A DNA stretch of 64,000 nt from positions 744,001 to 808,000 of the forward strand of contig BQMF02000099.1 of assembly GCA_027922465.2 (NCBI GenBank), read 5' to 3'. Position 1 is the first letter of the stretch, and each line of letters starts with the position of its first letter. The stretch is from Turritopsis dohrnii (taxonomy: Eukaryota; Cnidaria; Hydrozoa; Anthoathecata; Oceaniidae). This document shows positions 1 to 11,704 of this stretch, one piece after another. The notes beneath the pieces were generated by a model that saw only the letters and a program-made list of their open reading frames with translations, did not search any database and was not told the DNA's origin. The position numbers were made by a program, and so were the translations under genes.

Positions 1-1012
1 ATGCGATATATATAAGATAATATGTTTAGGTTCAGCGTTGGAATAAAGGATGAATGTAGGAAGAAACAAATGAAAACATTTTAACGTTGGCTTGATGAGT
101 TGCAAAACTTCTCATTTGAAATAATAACCTTTATTTAAATAAAAAGATTACCTGTTTCCTTCAGTTTTTCAAGGTTTACATGTTGATAATGGACAATTGG
201 AACACCTTGGAAAGGTTCTAAATGGTAGTACCTCATTGTCATACAACTGTCGAGCATTGGAGTATTACTGGAATGAACATAATTTTTCTTGCACAACCTT
301 TTGAAGACCTATACTGCAATAGCATTAATATTTTTTTCAAAAGATCTTGGAGGGCTGCATATATACTATTTCATGGGAACTTTGTTAATGTTTAAATTTG
401 CCTGCATGCTACTCTATGGGAACACTAGGAGGATCTTTTATCCTTTATTTGCATTGCATTACGTGGTCACCTAAAAACATTTGATTATACCACACACTCC
501 AGTGTTCATGATTCTAAACATTCAATGTGAGCGCTTTGATGATTTTTAACAATTTTAGAATTCATATGTCAAGACTAGCTTAATTAGGGCATAAGGTTCT
601 TACATCATAATACTTACTCCTTGCCTTATAGAAAATAACAGTAGTATGTTTCTATGATATCGTAAATTATTGGTTAATTCTTTTGTGTTATCAACGTTTT
701 GTAAAATAATTAAAATAAATATTGTTTCTTATCAAAACTCCATGTATGGTCACATAATAGTAATCACTACTATCCCTGCAACTGTTGGTCAAAGACAGAC
801 GATCCCTTGCACTTTCTGATAAATTGTGCCTTGTGTATTCATTTAGTACTTCAATAAAAAGGGTTTTTTTTAAAAAAATATCAACATATATTTATTCTGA
901 AGATGGATTAGTTCCGAAAAGCTTTGTTAGAAAAGAATAAATATATGTGCCTTGTGTGTTTTCCGCATTTTTTATATAATATCAACCTTGCTATACTTTT
1001 AGATTAAATAAT
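1..1012. other. Gene-poor AT-rich DNA upstream of DNAJB13
   Basis: No reading frame, splice-site series or repeat structure that I can support was found on either strand. The last part must hold the promoter and 5' UTR of the DnaJ gene. A pyrimidine-rich AG at about 1001-1002, just before the ATG at 1013, could be a 5' UTR splice acceptor. Confidence 0.5.
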
Positions 1013-4000
1013 ATGGGTCAAGATTATTATTCAGTTCTTATGCTAACAAGAAGTGCTACAGATGCAGATATAAAAAAAGCGTGAGCTAAGATATTTATAT
1101 AGATCTTAGTTGTGACTGGTTGCACGGAAAGAATTTCAACTTTTTTTTTACATTCAATGGTTATAGGCATTAAATTACATTTTGTTAAAACTCATTATAT
1201 ATAAGACATGCCAGTAATCATCTGAAATGAAGCGTAATCCTGATATGTTTTCGGTTCTATGATTTTGCCAACCCTTTTCAATTTACATATAACACTTATC
1301 TGTGCTCTTTGTTGTGACCTGGGTGAAGACACTGTGTTGCTCTCTACACAGATTTGAATTGAAGTTATAAAAATATAATGTAAATAAATCAAGATAAGTG
1401 TTATTTTGTTAAATGTTTTCTGACACTGAGGGTTAGCTATGAGATACACTGAACAGAGTTATTATTTGGCCACAAGTTCTCTCATTTCTAAACATTCAAC
1501 TTACTTAGTATAAAAAGTGTTTTTGGAGGTGGAAAATATTTTAAAGGGATTCCTGCACTTTAAATGATATTTACAAATATGATAGAGCTCAGAAAGTTGT
1601 TTAACAAGTCTCATTTCAATATTTCATAATTATTTTTAGTTTTTGAGATATTTCGTTTTTAAAATCTTATATTTAATTTATGCAATGCATATTTATGATG
1701 TAACAAGATAGTAGCTAACACTTTTCATTAAAATAACTTTAGATGTGATTAATATTACATCTTTGTAAGTTACTATGAAGTAAGGGCTTCCACTCTGAGT
1801 TGATTGATAGAAGAATGAAGTCATAATATTTACTAACTCAGAAGTTCTACACACTAACAAAATACTATCTTATTACATCATAATTATGTGTTGCACAAAT
1901 TAATGATTTTTAAATCGAAATATCTGCTCAAGGAAACAGAATTTCCAAAAACTGTAAAAAGAGTTCTTAAACAACTTTGCGAGTTCTATCATCCCTTGAA
2001 ATATCAGAAAATAGCAGGAATCCCTTTAAGACATAACTGAAAGAACTGAATGGAGAATGAACAAACATTTAAAAAACATATAATACATCTACCAATCTGA
2101 AGGATAAACCTTAGATACCTTTTTTTTCAAAACTTCTAATTTTTTCATGTATGAAATTTTGTTCTACGGTTGTAAATTTTCAACAGAAAAAAAATTTGAA
2201 AAAATTATCTTCTTTTCTAGGTATCGTAAGTTGGCATTGAAATATCACCCTCAAAAAAACCAAGATCCTGGATCTGACTTAAAATTCAAGCAAGTTGCTG
2301 AAGCTTATGATGTTCTGAGCTCTAGTAAGTTTGCTTTTTGTTAATATTATTGATTTTGCCAGTATGAAAATCCTCCATTGTATGATAGATTGTTGGAATG
2401 CACATTAAATGTGATAACTTGATTAAGACAAAAGTAAAATTATCTTCACAATATATTTCTTTGATTAACATTTTACATTTACTTTATGAATTTTACAAGC
2501 TCGCATTTTTTTTCTGATAACTGATGGTCTTTGTTAGGTCAGAGAAGAGCTTTGTATGATCAATTTGGAGAGGAAGGATTAAAAAATGGCGTTCCAACAA
2601 CAAAGGAAGGTCAGAATTATTTTTTTGCTAAATCACTGAAAATAGTAGTTTACCATTTCCTTCTCATTATTTATCTCAAATTACTAGTCGAAATTATTAT
2701 TGTATTGACATAAGGAAATAAAAGTAAACGTTCGTTTGACACTCATTTTCATGATTAGCTTTTATACAGAAAGCACAAGTTATGAATACACGAAGAAAAT
2801 CTAATAGATTTTGGAATAAAATGAAATACCGCAATGAAAGAATTCGATCAATTAGCAGAACCACAAAAGACAGACGTCTGGCTTGTCCTTTGTTAATAAC
2901 AAGCTTTCGATATCGATATTCAGATGTCAGCAGATGTCAACAGATGATTATGCTGTCATTAAAAATTCCATGAAGTTGTCTTTCAAGTTACTAGCGAAAC
3001 TTCACCACAGTGTTTTTCTTCATTCAGGTGAATTTACTAAAGGTTATGTATTCCATGGTGATCCAGATCGTGTTTTTAAGGAATTTTTCGGTGGAGATAA
3101 TCCATTTTTAGGTATGTGTTTGTATGTTTGTTTGTATTTGTATGTATTTTCTTTGATGTCTATTATATCTTTTAATGTAGCTATAAAATTCTAACCACAT
3201 ATCATTCACTTCCAACGGGACTCGTTTGAACACTTAGTTTTCACTTAAAACCCTTTTTTATTCTATTATTCGGTATCGGTTTTCATTTCATAGAATTGTA
3301 CGAACTGAGCCCACATGAAGTTGATATGGGTTTTGGTGGCCTAAAGGGACGTGGACGAAAAAAACAAGATGGCTCAATTGAGAGAGACCTGTATTTAACC
3401 TTAGAAGAAGTTTTCAAAGGATGCACAAAAAAAATGAAGATATCTAGAAGAGTAAGCACAAATAAAAAGTAGTTTTTGAAGTTTTGTAACAACAAAGTAA
3501 CAACAGCCACTGAATATTTTCTACTTTACAGTCTAATCGTATCTTAAGTTGGCAACTTGTTGTCGAGTCATCGTTTTTTTTCGCGACACTTATATTCGTT
3601 TATTTTACTTTAACATTCCGGCAGAGAGATATTTCTGGTTGTCAGGAATAGTGTCAAAACATTTCGTGGAATATCTGATACCCAGTCAAAAGTGGAGGAG
3701 ATTTTAGTCATTTAATGTAGAAAAGCAATACATGCAAGTAACCTAATCAACACTTAAAACTGAAAACAAATATCGTAATATTGGACTCCTCCACGTTCTT
3801 TTGACTGGCCCTAAATACCCTAAATGTCGTTTCCAATGATTGCAAACATTGAAAGATCTTATTGAGAATATGTCTATCAATTATAATTTCACTTGGTTAT
3901 GTTATAATTACTTAATTTAGGAACGTGGCTAAGAACGTGCTGACGTAAACAAGTTTTATACTTTTCCAAATAGTCAAGTAAAATTAACCAGGCGCGTTTT

Positions 4001-5260
4001 TTATCGAGAGTGGAAAGCTTGCTTATCTATCTAGGTAATGAATGAAGATGGTCACACATCAAGTATAAGAGATAAAATACTTACAATCAACGTAAAGCCA
4101 GGCTGGAAAGCTGGAACGCGCATTACATTCCCTAAAGAAGGTGACCAAGGCCCGAACAATATTCCAGGTGAACAATGTTTTATATATGACTTGTACAGGT
4201 TGTGTTGCGTCATATAGGTAAGGAATTGGTTAATTATACTCGGAAGTATGGAGCCTTCATTCTCTCTTCATTTCAGCTGACATAGTGTTCGTTGTGAAAG
4301 ATAAGCCGCATCAGGTGTTCCAAAGGGATGGGAACAATATAGTTTACACCGCTACTGTCCCTCTCGGCAAGGTTAGTTTTATTCACCACACCTTGAACTG
4401 GTTAAGATAGCTTTTCGAGAATCTAATCTCTTTAAATTCTCATACATCACCTGATACATGTAAAAACATAATCATGCTAAATTCGAATTAAAGAAATATG
4501 TATTCTACAATAGGAGAACTAAATGTCGCGGGTCCTAAAACTCTAATGGACCTCTAATGAAAATTTGGCGGATATTTTTTCTGGAATTGAAAGCTCTCTT
4601 TCAAGATATTTTTTGGAACGTTGTTGCGTTGTTACCTGCTAGTGATGAGATCTTCTTTAAAATCCTTTGATGCTTTAGGCGTTGACTGGCTGTATCGTAG
4701 ATGTTCCAACTCTCGACGAACGGCTTATAAGCATTCCTATTAACGATATCGTCAGGTGAGTTTTAATGAGGATAGGTGTTCTGGTAAAACCGTGCCTTAA
4801 CCTTTTATCAGTTGAGTCAGTTGACGGTTTGAAGCCCATTTCAAAATGGCGATGGAAACAGATGAGTATCACGATTAGATATTGCATTTTTTCTAAATAA
4901 ACTTCTTGTTTATTTAGAAAAAATTTATTTAAAAGTTTATTTCGTTCTTCTTTCTGATTGGTTAAATCAAACTACAAATACATAAAATATATATAGCTCC
5001 TCCGATTATAAATTCCTTTGCATGTTCAACAGTTTATCGTAAAATGGCTAAAGTAACAGACTAAGACCTTTTTTCACCTTTGTGACATCTACATCGATCT
5101 TGTATTTAGTCCTGGTTTTGTGAAGATTGTTCCAAATGAAGGCATGCCAATATCTAATCAATCGAACGCCCGTGGCGATCTTGTCATTGCATTCAATATT
5201 GAATTCCCAAAACATCTGTCTCCTGAACAGAAGTTGCTGTTAACACAAGCATTGATGTAA
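1013..5260 (+). CDS. DNAJB13: DnaJ homologue subfamily B member 13 (radial spoke DnaJ protein)
   Basis: Nine exons: 1013-1080, 2221-2324, 2538-2609, 3028-3111, 3294-3451, 4035-4167, 4277-4371, 4679-4755, 5110-5260. All have GT-AG borders and phases close to give 313 aa, against about 316 aa in vertebrate DNAJB13. The protein opens MGQDYYSVL, the family's characteristic start. An N-terminal J domain covers about residues 1-70, followed by a short linker with GYVFHG and EFFGG. Then come the two beta-rich class B DnaJ C-terminal domains (about residues 140-310), with [14 protein letters not shown] and IPINDIV. The J-domain HPD tripeptide reads HPQ; DNAJB13 is known to have a degenerate HPD, so this supports orthology. 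Known role: axonemal radial spoke component of motile cilia and sperm flagella. Intron 1 carries a TIR element (1541-2029). The identification is firm. Confidence 0.96.
1541..2029. mobile_element. MITE with 16-bp TIRs in DNAJB13 intron 1
   Basis: The terminal inverted repeats TTAAAGGGATTCCTGC (1541-1556) and its reverse complement (2014-2029) match perfectly. The inner parts of the arms continue as an imperfect inverted repeat, for example GATAGTAGC near 1709 against ACTATCTTATTACATCA near 1863. There is no coding potential. A diverged relative of the interior lies at 28257-28500. Confidence 0.75.
3678..3812. repeat. Short imperfect inverted repeat in DNAJB13 intron 5
   Basis: CCAGTCAAAAGTGGAGGAG near 3682 is mirrored, with a small gap, by CTCCTCCACGTTCTTTTGACTGG ending near 3808. 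It looks like a small fold-back MITE within the intron. Confidence 0.5.
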
Positions 5261-5344
5261 ATTAATAATTTTTCATTGTTTTTGGTGAAGCTTGTACATA
5301 AATATACAGATGAACGGATGGATGTATTGAGTAGTACTGTGTTG

Positions 5345-5350
5345 AATAAA
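5345..5350 (+). terminator. Poly(A) signal AATAAA of DNAJB13
   Basis: A canonical AATAAA lies 85 bases past the DNAJB13 stop codon and fits a short 3' UTR. Confidence 0.5.
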
Positions 5351-5600
5351 CAGTTAAGTTTGTGGTGTAAACCTTGTAAAATATGTTTAGGTAAATAGGG
5401 TAAACATGCCATTCAAGAATGTCTCGATACTTCAGAGAAATTTTTCATGTCTGTAAATGTAGAGACTTGAAGTATCGTTGGGTCTGTTACAAAAGTATTA
5501 GCATTTTGTCCTTCCGACACGATAACTGTTTGTTTCAAAAATTTTGACTATCATCCTTGCAGAAATCGTATTTTGACATTTTGTAAATTCTATTCTTGTA

Positions 5601-6396
5601 TACCTTAAGGGAAGAAATTGTTTGCGGAAGAAATTTTTGCGGAATATATTTTTGCGGAATATATTTTTGCGGGTGAATGACTCAAAAATGCCATATTTTG
5701 CGGAAGAAAGTTTTGCGGATGAAGACCTCAAAAGAGATTTTGCGGAATTAATTTTTGCGGATGCAACAAATTTAATAAATTCGAAAGTCGGGAAACACGC
5801 AGTTTAGTACCTGGGTATATACAAACTTTAGTTGGAATGGAAAAAGCAGATTTATGGAATAACATCTATTTTTCATCACTTAAAATCAAAAAATAATACT
5901 AAGCTGAAACAAACCGATAATGTAGCTGGGTCTTATTATCAGAGAAGGTCAACAACTGAGAATATGACTCAGTGAAAGTCTACTTCCCACAAAGGAAAGG
6001 ATCGTTTCTCAAAGTAAAAGCAACAGTACGAAGCGCTAAACCTGTCGCAAGTGCAGATGCTGTTTGTGTTGTTATTGACGAAGAGTAATAAATAAGTCCT
6101 TAGATGTTCAATAACCAAGACTTCTTTCCTTTTTCAACCCCCTTTTTCATTTTCCAAACGTTTTGTAAAGACGAGACTTGCAGTTTATGTAAAGCAAAGT
6201 GAAAAATCAATTCTTTACGGGTAAAAAATTTCAAAAATTTTGCGGAGTAAATTTTTGTGGATGAAGAATTTCGAATATTTTGCGGAATTTATTTTTGCGG
6301 ATAACCAATATTTATTCATTTTTGCGGAATTTATTTTTGCGGATTAAAAAAGTTCCGCACAAATTTCTTCCGCAAACAATTTCTTTCCTTAAGGTA
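5601..6396. mobile_element. TIR element with arrayed TTTTTGCGGA subterminal motifs
   Basis: The left end (TACCTTAAGGGAAGAAATTG then TTTGCGGAAG) is repeated almost exactly in inverse orientation at 6352-6396, about 45 bp. Inside each end the motif TTTTTGCGGA(A/T) recurs several times (5619-5760 and 6238-6345). TTAA occurs at the same place near both tips, compatible with a TTAA-targeting superfamily such as piggyBac or Kolobok, but the superfamily is not proven and no clear target duplication outside the palindromic tip was found. The interior carries a short exon-like segment (5973-6088). The element at 45791-46635 has the same architecture with a different motif. Confidence 0.75.
5973..6088 (+). 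other. Exon-like coding segment inside the 5601-6396 element
   Basis: An acceptor-type TGACTCAG ends at 5972. After it, one frame stays open for 37 codons to TAA at 6086-6088, with a composition that looks coding (starts KVYFPQRKGSFLKVK, ends CVVIDEE). I do not recognise the family. It could be the last exon of a captured host gene or of the element's own gene; no upstream exon was identified. It could also be chance. Confidence 0.3.
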
Positions 6397-6644
6397 CTTT
6401 CGAAAAACGTTTGCTTGATATTATATCAGAAACGTGCTGTTTTTTATATAGCCCTAAGTATCGATTTGTCCGTCCGACATAAAACAAGTATTTTCGTAAC
6501 AGACCCCGTTCGAATTGAAATGATGTAATTTTAAAGCATATGAAATATTATACTTCAATAAAAACTAAAAATTATACTTGCAAGTATCACAGTATACAGC
6601 TTGAGAAAGGAAAATAAATTGCAAGATTTTATTTGCATTATTCA

Positions 6645-7015
6645 GACCGGGCTAGCTCACTTAGCAGAGATCTCATTGTTATTAAGAAATCTTTATAAAA
6701 ATAAATTGTGTTCATATGAAAAGCGGCCTGGCTCACTTAAGTGAGATCTCATTTCATTTGGCCGGGATCTCACCTAGGTGAGATGAAATTTGATCATATG
6801 AACAGACCAGCCTGGCTTAGTGGGATAGATTTTAGACAAGTGCGCATGCGTCGAAATTGGAATTATTGTTTACGTGATTTAAAAAACATTCTCCAGCCCG
6901 ATTAAGTGGGATGAGAAAAGCCATATGAACACTGGGTGAATTTCATCTCATTCAAGTGAGCCAGCCCGGTTAACCGGGCCAGCTCACCTCCATATGAACA
7001 GCCCCTTAATTTCCA
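6645..7015. repeat. Palindromic GGCTCACTTAAGTGAGAT repeat cluster
   Basis: Several nested palindromes share the word CTCACTTAAGTGAGA or its variants (6656-6680, 6727-6752, 6760-6788, 6895-6912, 6948-6965). They end in CCCGGTTAACCGGG and CATATGAACAGCCCC. A shorter relative with CCCGGCTAACCGGGAT and AATCAGCCCC lies at about 61225-61285. This resembles the end structure of a non-autonomous DNA transposon family. Confidence 0.6.
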
Positions 7016-7160
7016 TTACCCTTTTTGGGATGTCTAAAATAACATAGACTTTAAAGATAATGAACTGGTATATGTAAAGCTGAGGGTTTCACTATGCTGA
7101 TGTCAGTAGAAATAGAACAGTTGAGAAATGATCTGGGAACGAACAGCTGTTTGTTATTTA

Positions 7161-7236
7161 AAGGCTGAAATACACGATCAGTTAAACTGACAGTTTAAAT
7201 TGATTTATTTAAACTGATCGTGTGTATTTCAGCCTT
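7161..7236. repeat. Perfect-type hairpin, about 29-bp arms
   Basis: AAGGCTGAAATACACGATCA is followed, after a short loop, by TGATCGTGTGTATTTCAGCCTT. This makes a 76-bp fold-back typical of a minimal MITE. Confidence 0.7.
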
Positions 7237-7239
7237 AAC

Positions 7240-10200
7240 AAAGCGTTCAAACAAAGTAAAAAAATGATTGGTTCCCTCGTTTAGATTACCTCATAAGGAA
7301 ACTGCTGACACCTTCTCGACCTTTTTTCATTATCTTTAAGTAAAACTAACTGTAGAATATTTACAATGGCAGCCAAAAAATCATGAAGTTGTTTCTGGGT
7401 TGCAATCAAAAAAATTGACTGTGAAAAGATCAGTCCGTAAACACAGAATTTTGGATTACTGATCGCAACGAAGTCGTGGACACTGAGGAAGATTCTTCTA
7501 CAAGATGAGCAGCAACCAAAGAGCTTGGCATTCTTCAGAAGACCTTTCTTTTAGCTTTCTCGTGAAATGATGGCCAGTGTTAAGTACTTTAAAGTATGTG
7601 ATCACTTCAAGTTCTGGTCTTGGTCGTATTTCGGTGTAACTCCGATACGCATTATTATATATACGACACATCAATCTGTAAGGAGACATCGACTGGCTGC
7701 GGACCTAAGTCCACTATCATGTTGTGTAGGAGAGCCAATTTTACAAAACATGCACTTTGTTTATAAGCAAGTACTTGTTAGAACAACTGACTGAGTACCA
7801 AAATGTTGGCCACAGTTGAGTATCACCCTCAAACAGGATAGGATCTTTTGTCCAACTTCAAAACGGAAAAAGATGTGCTTCAGATAATTATAACATAAAT
7901 GTAACATAAAAAAGTAAGCGATCCACGAATGTTACATGATATATTGCTAGCTGGAATCCATTGACAGCTAAACAACACTCTGCTGGAATGAAAAAAATGT
8001 TGCCTGTTAAAAAAGATGTGTATAAGTCCATCATGTATTCATTAAATATCTGCATGATTCCTGTTCCTGTTGCTTTGTTTTCGGTTGGAACTTCTGCGGT
8101 CGGGGTAGACTTTTCTACCATATTGAATTAAAAATTAGTTTCGGATGAACGAATCATTGTTTAAAATAGACTTAGTTGTTTGATTGGTCACGTAACATTT
8201 GTATGCATCAGAAATGTTTCCAAAACATGTTTTGCTAGCCAATCATAAGCGACATTAATAAAATGCATTGTAAAACCGTGATTTCATTTCATACCCGTTC
8301 CTTATCGATGTGAAAATTTCTTGGAAGTTCATTATTTCACCCTTCAATTTTCGTGTGTATCGAAAAGGCAGAGGAATTAAGATCGGAGGAAAAGAGGAGA
8401 CTACCTTTTCAAATTTTTGCGAGTAGTCTTAAAATATATCAATTTTCAAAGTGTATTAATGTTTCCATCTGGAGAAATTTAAGAACTTACTACTAGGTAT
8501 AGAAATTGATGTTTTTCTCTTTTTTTGACTGTGAGTTGAAAGTGGTACTTTATAATGTATGATGTCAACGATAACTTGGCCTATTTTATCTAGTGTGCAC
8601 AAGCCTTTATTGGATATAAATTAGTTTTATTTTTAATGTGAATTTTTTTTTGTGGCAATGTTTTTGAGAGGGAAGAGGAATATCGTGTAGTTTATAGTTT
8701 TATAGCAGCCTGGAAGCACTCCTTCGTTTAATGACCAAGGATATGTAAGTTAAATAACCTTTCCATATAATCCATTTTTACAAACCCTAAAAAACAAGAC
8801 GAAAAGAATGTTCTCGGTAATCCAAACAGAGATAAGAAAGTTTTGGTTATGAACTATTTCGATAATCAAGTAACAACTGCTAAGTGAATTTCTAAATTTA
8901 TAACTTTTGCAACTCCCCTCTCATGGTTCGAAGAAATACACGTGTATACATGCTCCCAGTGCTTTTCTTCATATCAATTATTTCTTTACAGATAGGAGGA
9001 ATTTCCCGCCTTTACACTGTAATTCCTAATCACCTCTATCATCAGAGAAAAAACAGTGGAAGAAGGGTCCTCTTATAAATCTATCTGGAATTTCTGTTTA
9101 AACACCTTAATTTAGTCTTGCCAGTAAGTATGATCTCGCTTTTATAATCTTGTTTTCTTGTTCCAGTAAGGTGAATAACAAGTGGCTATTACTAAGGGAC
9201 TAAAAACGGCATTCGAAAAATAACATAATCCATAGAAACTTGATAACGAAATTGGACACTGTATTTGTACTAGTAATAACATGACTTTGAGGGTAATTAA
9301 GGATTCGCTACGCTCGGACAGATTTCAAAAATTTTGAGGAAAAAAAAACCGAGAAAAATTTCAAGAATAACCATGTTATTATTAGTTAATCACACGGTTG
9401 GTTGAAATTTGATTGACAGTTTTGCTTGGCGGGAAATTTCAGATTAACTTTCCGAACACATCAATCAAATCAACATCAATCAACCATGCGATAAAAACAG
9501 AAATTTTGGGTAGGAGGTAGATGAAGTATTTTTCGTAAAAAAAGAATCTCTACCACTCGACAGTATTTAAAAAGCATCTTCGTTAGGATTGCTTCAATTT
9601 CAATATGTTTTATAGCAGTATTCGAACATTCCAAGAAGAATAACTGACGTTAATTCAAAACAAACATTGATGCGGTGTTAAACATTGGGTTTGCAGATAA
9701 AGAATCATTTCATAATGCTCCATTTTCCTATTTTTTTATTGGAGAAGTAAACAAAAATTTTTTGTACCATTTAGAATAGTTTTAAAAATGATGGGAGTTT
9801 CGTTTGTGATGTCAGGTTACCATGGAGATCGCGTTTTAGAAAAAAAACCTTTTAAATGGCAATATTTCAGGAACGAAACATGATTATCAAATTTTTAAAG
9901 CTTCCCCCATTAAGCAAAAGAAAGAATCATTTCCAACGCTCCGGTATTGTTTTCTTTTAACCAATAAAATCAGACGATTTATGTATGGCATTTTTTTCTT
10001 TCACAAAACGATGCTACACAAATTCGCATACTTTTGGGCTGGAGAAACAAAACTGCCATATATATAACTCGTATTATTATAAGTATTATTACTTTCCCAG
10101 TTCAAAAAGAATCAGTAAAGAAAACTAAACAAACGAAGAAATAAAGAAAAACCTGAAAAGTGTGGAAGTGAACAAACAGGAATACAGGAATACAGGACAT

Positions 10201-10340
10201 TAAAACATCTCTGCGAGTTATGTTCCTCGTAAGAGCGTAAATACGCATTCCTCGAATTCCAGTATAGGTGTCGATGCTTTGTCAGACTATCAAGCCTCGT
10301 TTAGACGAGTTGCCATGCTGTATGCAAATTACTTGATTAT
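7240..10340. other. Gene-poor intergenic DNA
   Basis: Long AT-rich stretch. Short open frames at 7498-8121 lack any family resemblance and have no plausible splice partners. A weak inverted pair (TAATAACATG near 9276 and CATGTTATTA near 9372) and a fragment of the TGTTTAAACACC element (about 9090-9125; compare 35306-35534) are the only structures seen. Confidence 0.5.
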
Positions 10341-10345
10341 TATAA

Positions 10346-10463
10346 CCCAGCCGGCACAATTGTTAAAGAACCTCTGCGAAGGAGTGCATTTCTTTACAAA
10401 TAACACACAGTGTCAATTAGTGCTCTCCGTCCCAGAGATTTTTCAATGATTTTGCCTACTGGG
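10346..10463. mobile_element. CCCAGTGGGC-type MITE, diverged copy
   Basis: Copy of a roughly 120-bp family with CCCAG at the left, GCGAAGGAGTGCATTTCT inside, and TTTTGCCTACTGGGA at the right. It is more diverged than the copy at 55841-55961. Others are at 23158-23265 and 43461-43573. Confidence 0.55.
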
Positions 10464-11704
10464 AAGGTTTGGTTAATAGAAAGTTGGTTGACGTTGTCAA
10501 CATCCAATAAAAAAATATCAGCAAACTCAAAGACACCTGTAACGTGAATGCCAAAAACAAACAAACAAACAATGATAGAATTAAGAAAGTGCGAAAGGAA
10601 CTTCGCAGTGTTATTAAGTAGGGCAACTTAATTAAAAAAAGAAGATAAAAACATTAAAAAACAAACAAGCAAACAAAAACCGGATACAGGTTTCAAACGT
10701 GTAAAAAAAAATATCATGATTTCATTTTATCACGTTACCAAAGATTAAAAAACGTTTGCGACAAAATAATTATAATCAGGGCAAAGTAAACCAGCCCTTA
10801 ATACTTGAAACGACACTCCTCCACATTGCATTTTTTTGGGGTTATTACTTTTACCTTATTCTCTGTTCAGAGAGTTTAAACATTCAGTTAATATTACAAC
10901 TAGCCCTTCTTACGCCAGTCCTTAGTGGCGTTAATTTTTAGTATGCCACCCGCGCAAGCAGACTCTAACGCCACTCCGTTTAACGCCGCCTCTTGAAAAT
11001 ACGTCACTAAAGGAAGGCGTAAAAGGACCGATAGAAATTGGAAAAGTAAAAAATAAATAAATAAAGTACCGAGGAAATATAAACGCTACGAATATGTACA
11101 GAAAAAAACTAGAGAGCATAAAACTATGTAAAAACGCTAAGTAACACCATCCCTTGGCACATGTCTGGATGACAAATACTGGAACAGGAAAATTGAAAAT
11201 CGAAACTATCACAATTTTTTTCTCGATATGCCAAATGTGACGTCAAAAGTTACGAAAAGAAGCCCTTGGAAACAAGAGGCTAGGTAGCTGGATAATCCTC
11301 AGTCCCACATTAGCTCTTTTCCCCTCAAATGGCTGCCTATAATTTAGTCGAAGTGGACAAAAAACGCTATTGCACAATATTTTCACCAGTCTACAAGGCG
11401 CCAGCTAAAAATAACAGCAACTTTTTCCTTTTACATGAAATACACAGCTATATAATTTTACAAAAGGAAAAATTCACTCAAAAAACGGTATCAATCCCAT
11501 CTATTATATTGTAGGGATTTTGTACCCGTATATCCTGCATATACAATCAGCAAATGCAACCAGAAAAGTACATCATGGAAACAATCTTTAAACTCAGAAA
11601 AAATAAATTATAATAATAACAACAATAATAATCACTAAGTAACGAGCTCTTTCTTTCAACCGGGTGTAAAGCTGAAAATCTCCTGATTCTTCATCTCTTT
11701 GTTT
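10464..11704. other. Gene-poor DNA downstream of the zinc-finger gene
   Basis: Contains A-rich low-complexity sequence (10500-10740) and a relic of the GCGCC/CGCC-type repeat family (TAACGCCACTCCGTTTAACG around 10967-10990). No gene was found. The 3' UTR of the minus-strand zinc-finger gene must lie in the right-hand part. Confidence 0.5.

Noticed and set aside
7888..8121. A 77-codon minus-strand protein
   Set aside because: Composition and length fit chance in AT-rich DNA; no domain, neighbours or splice signals.
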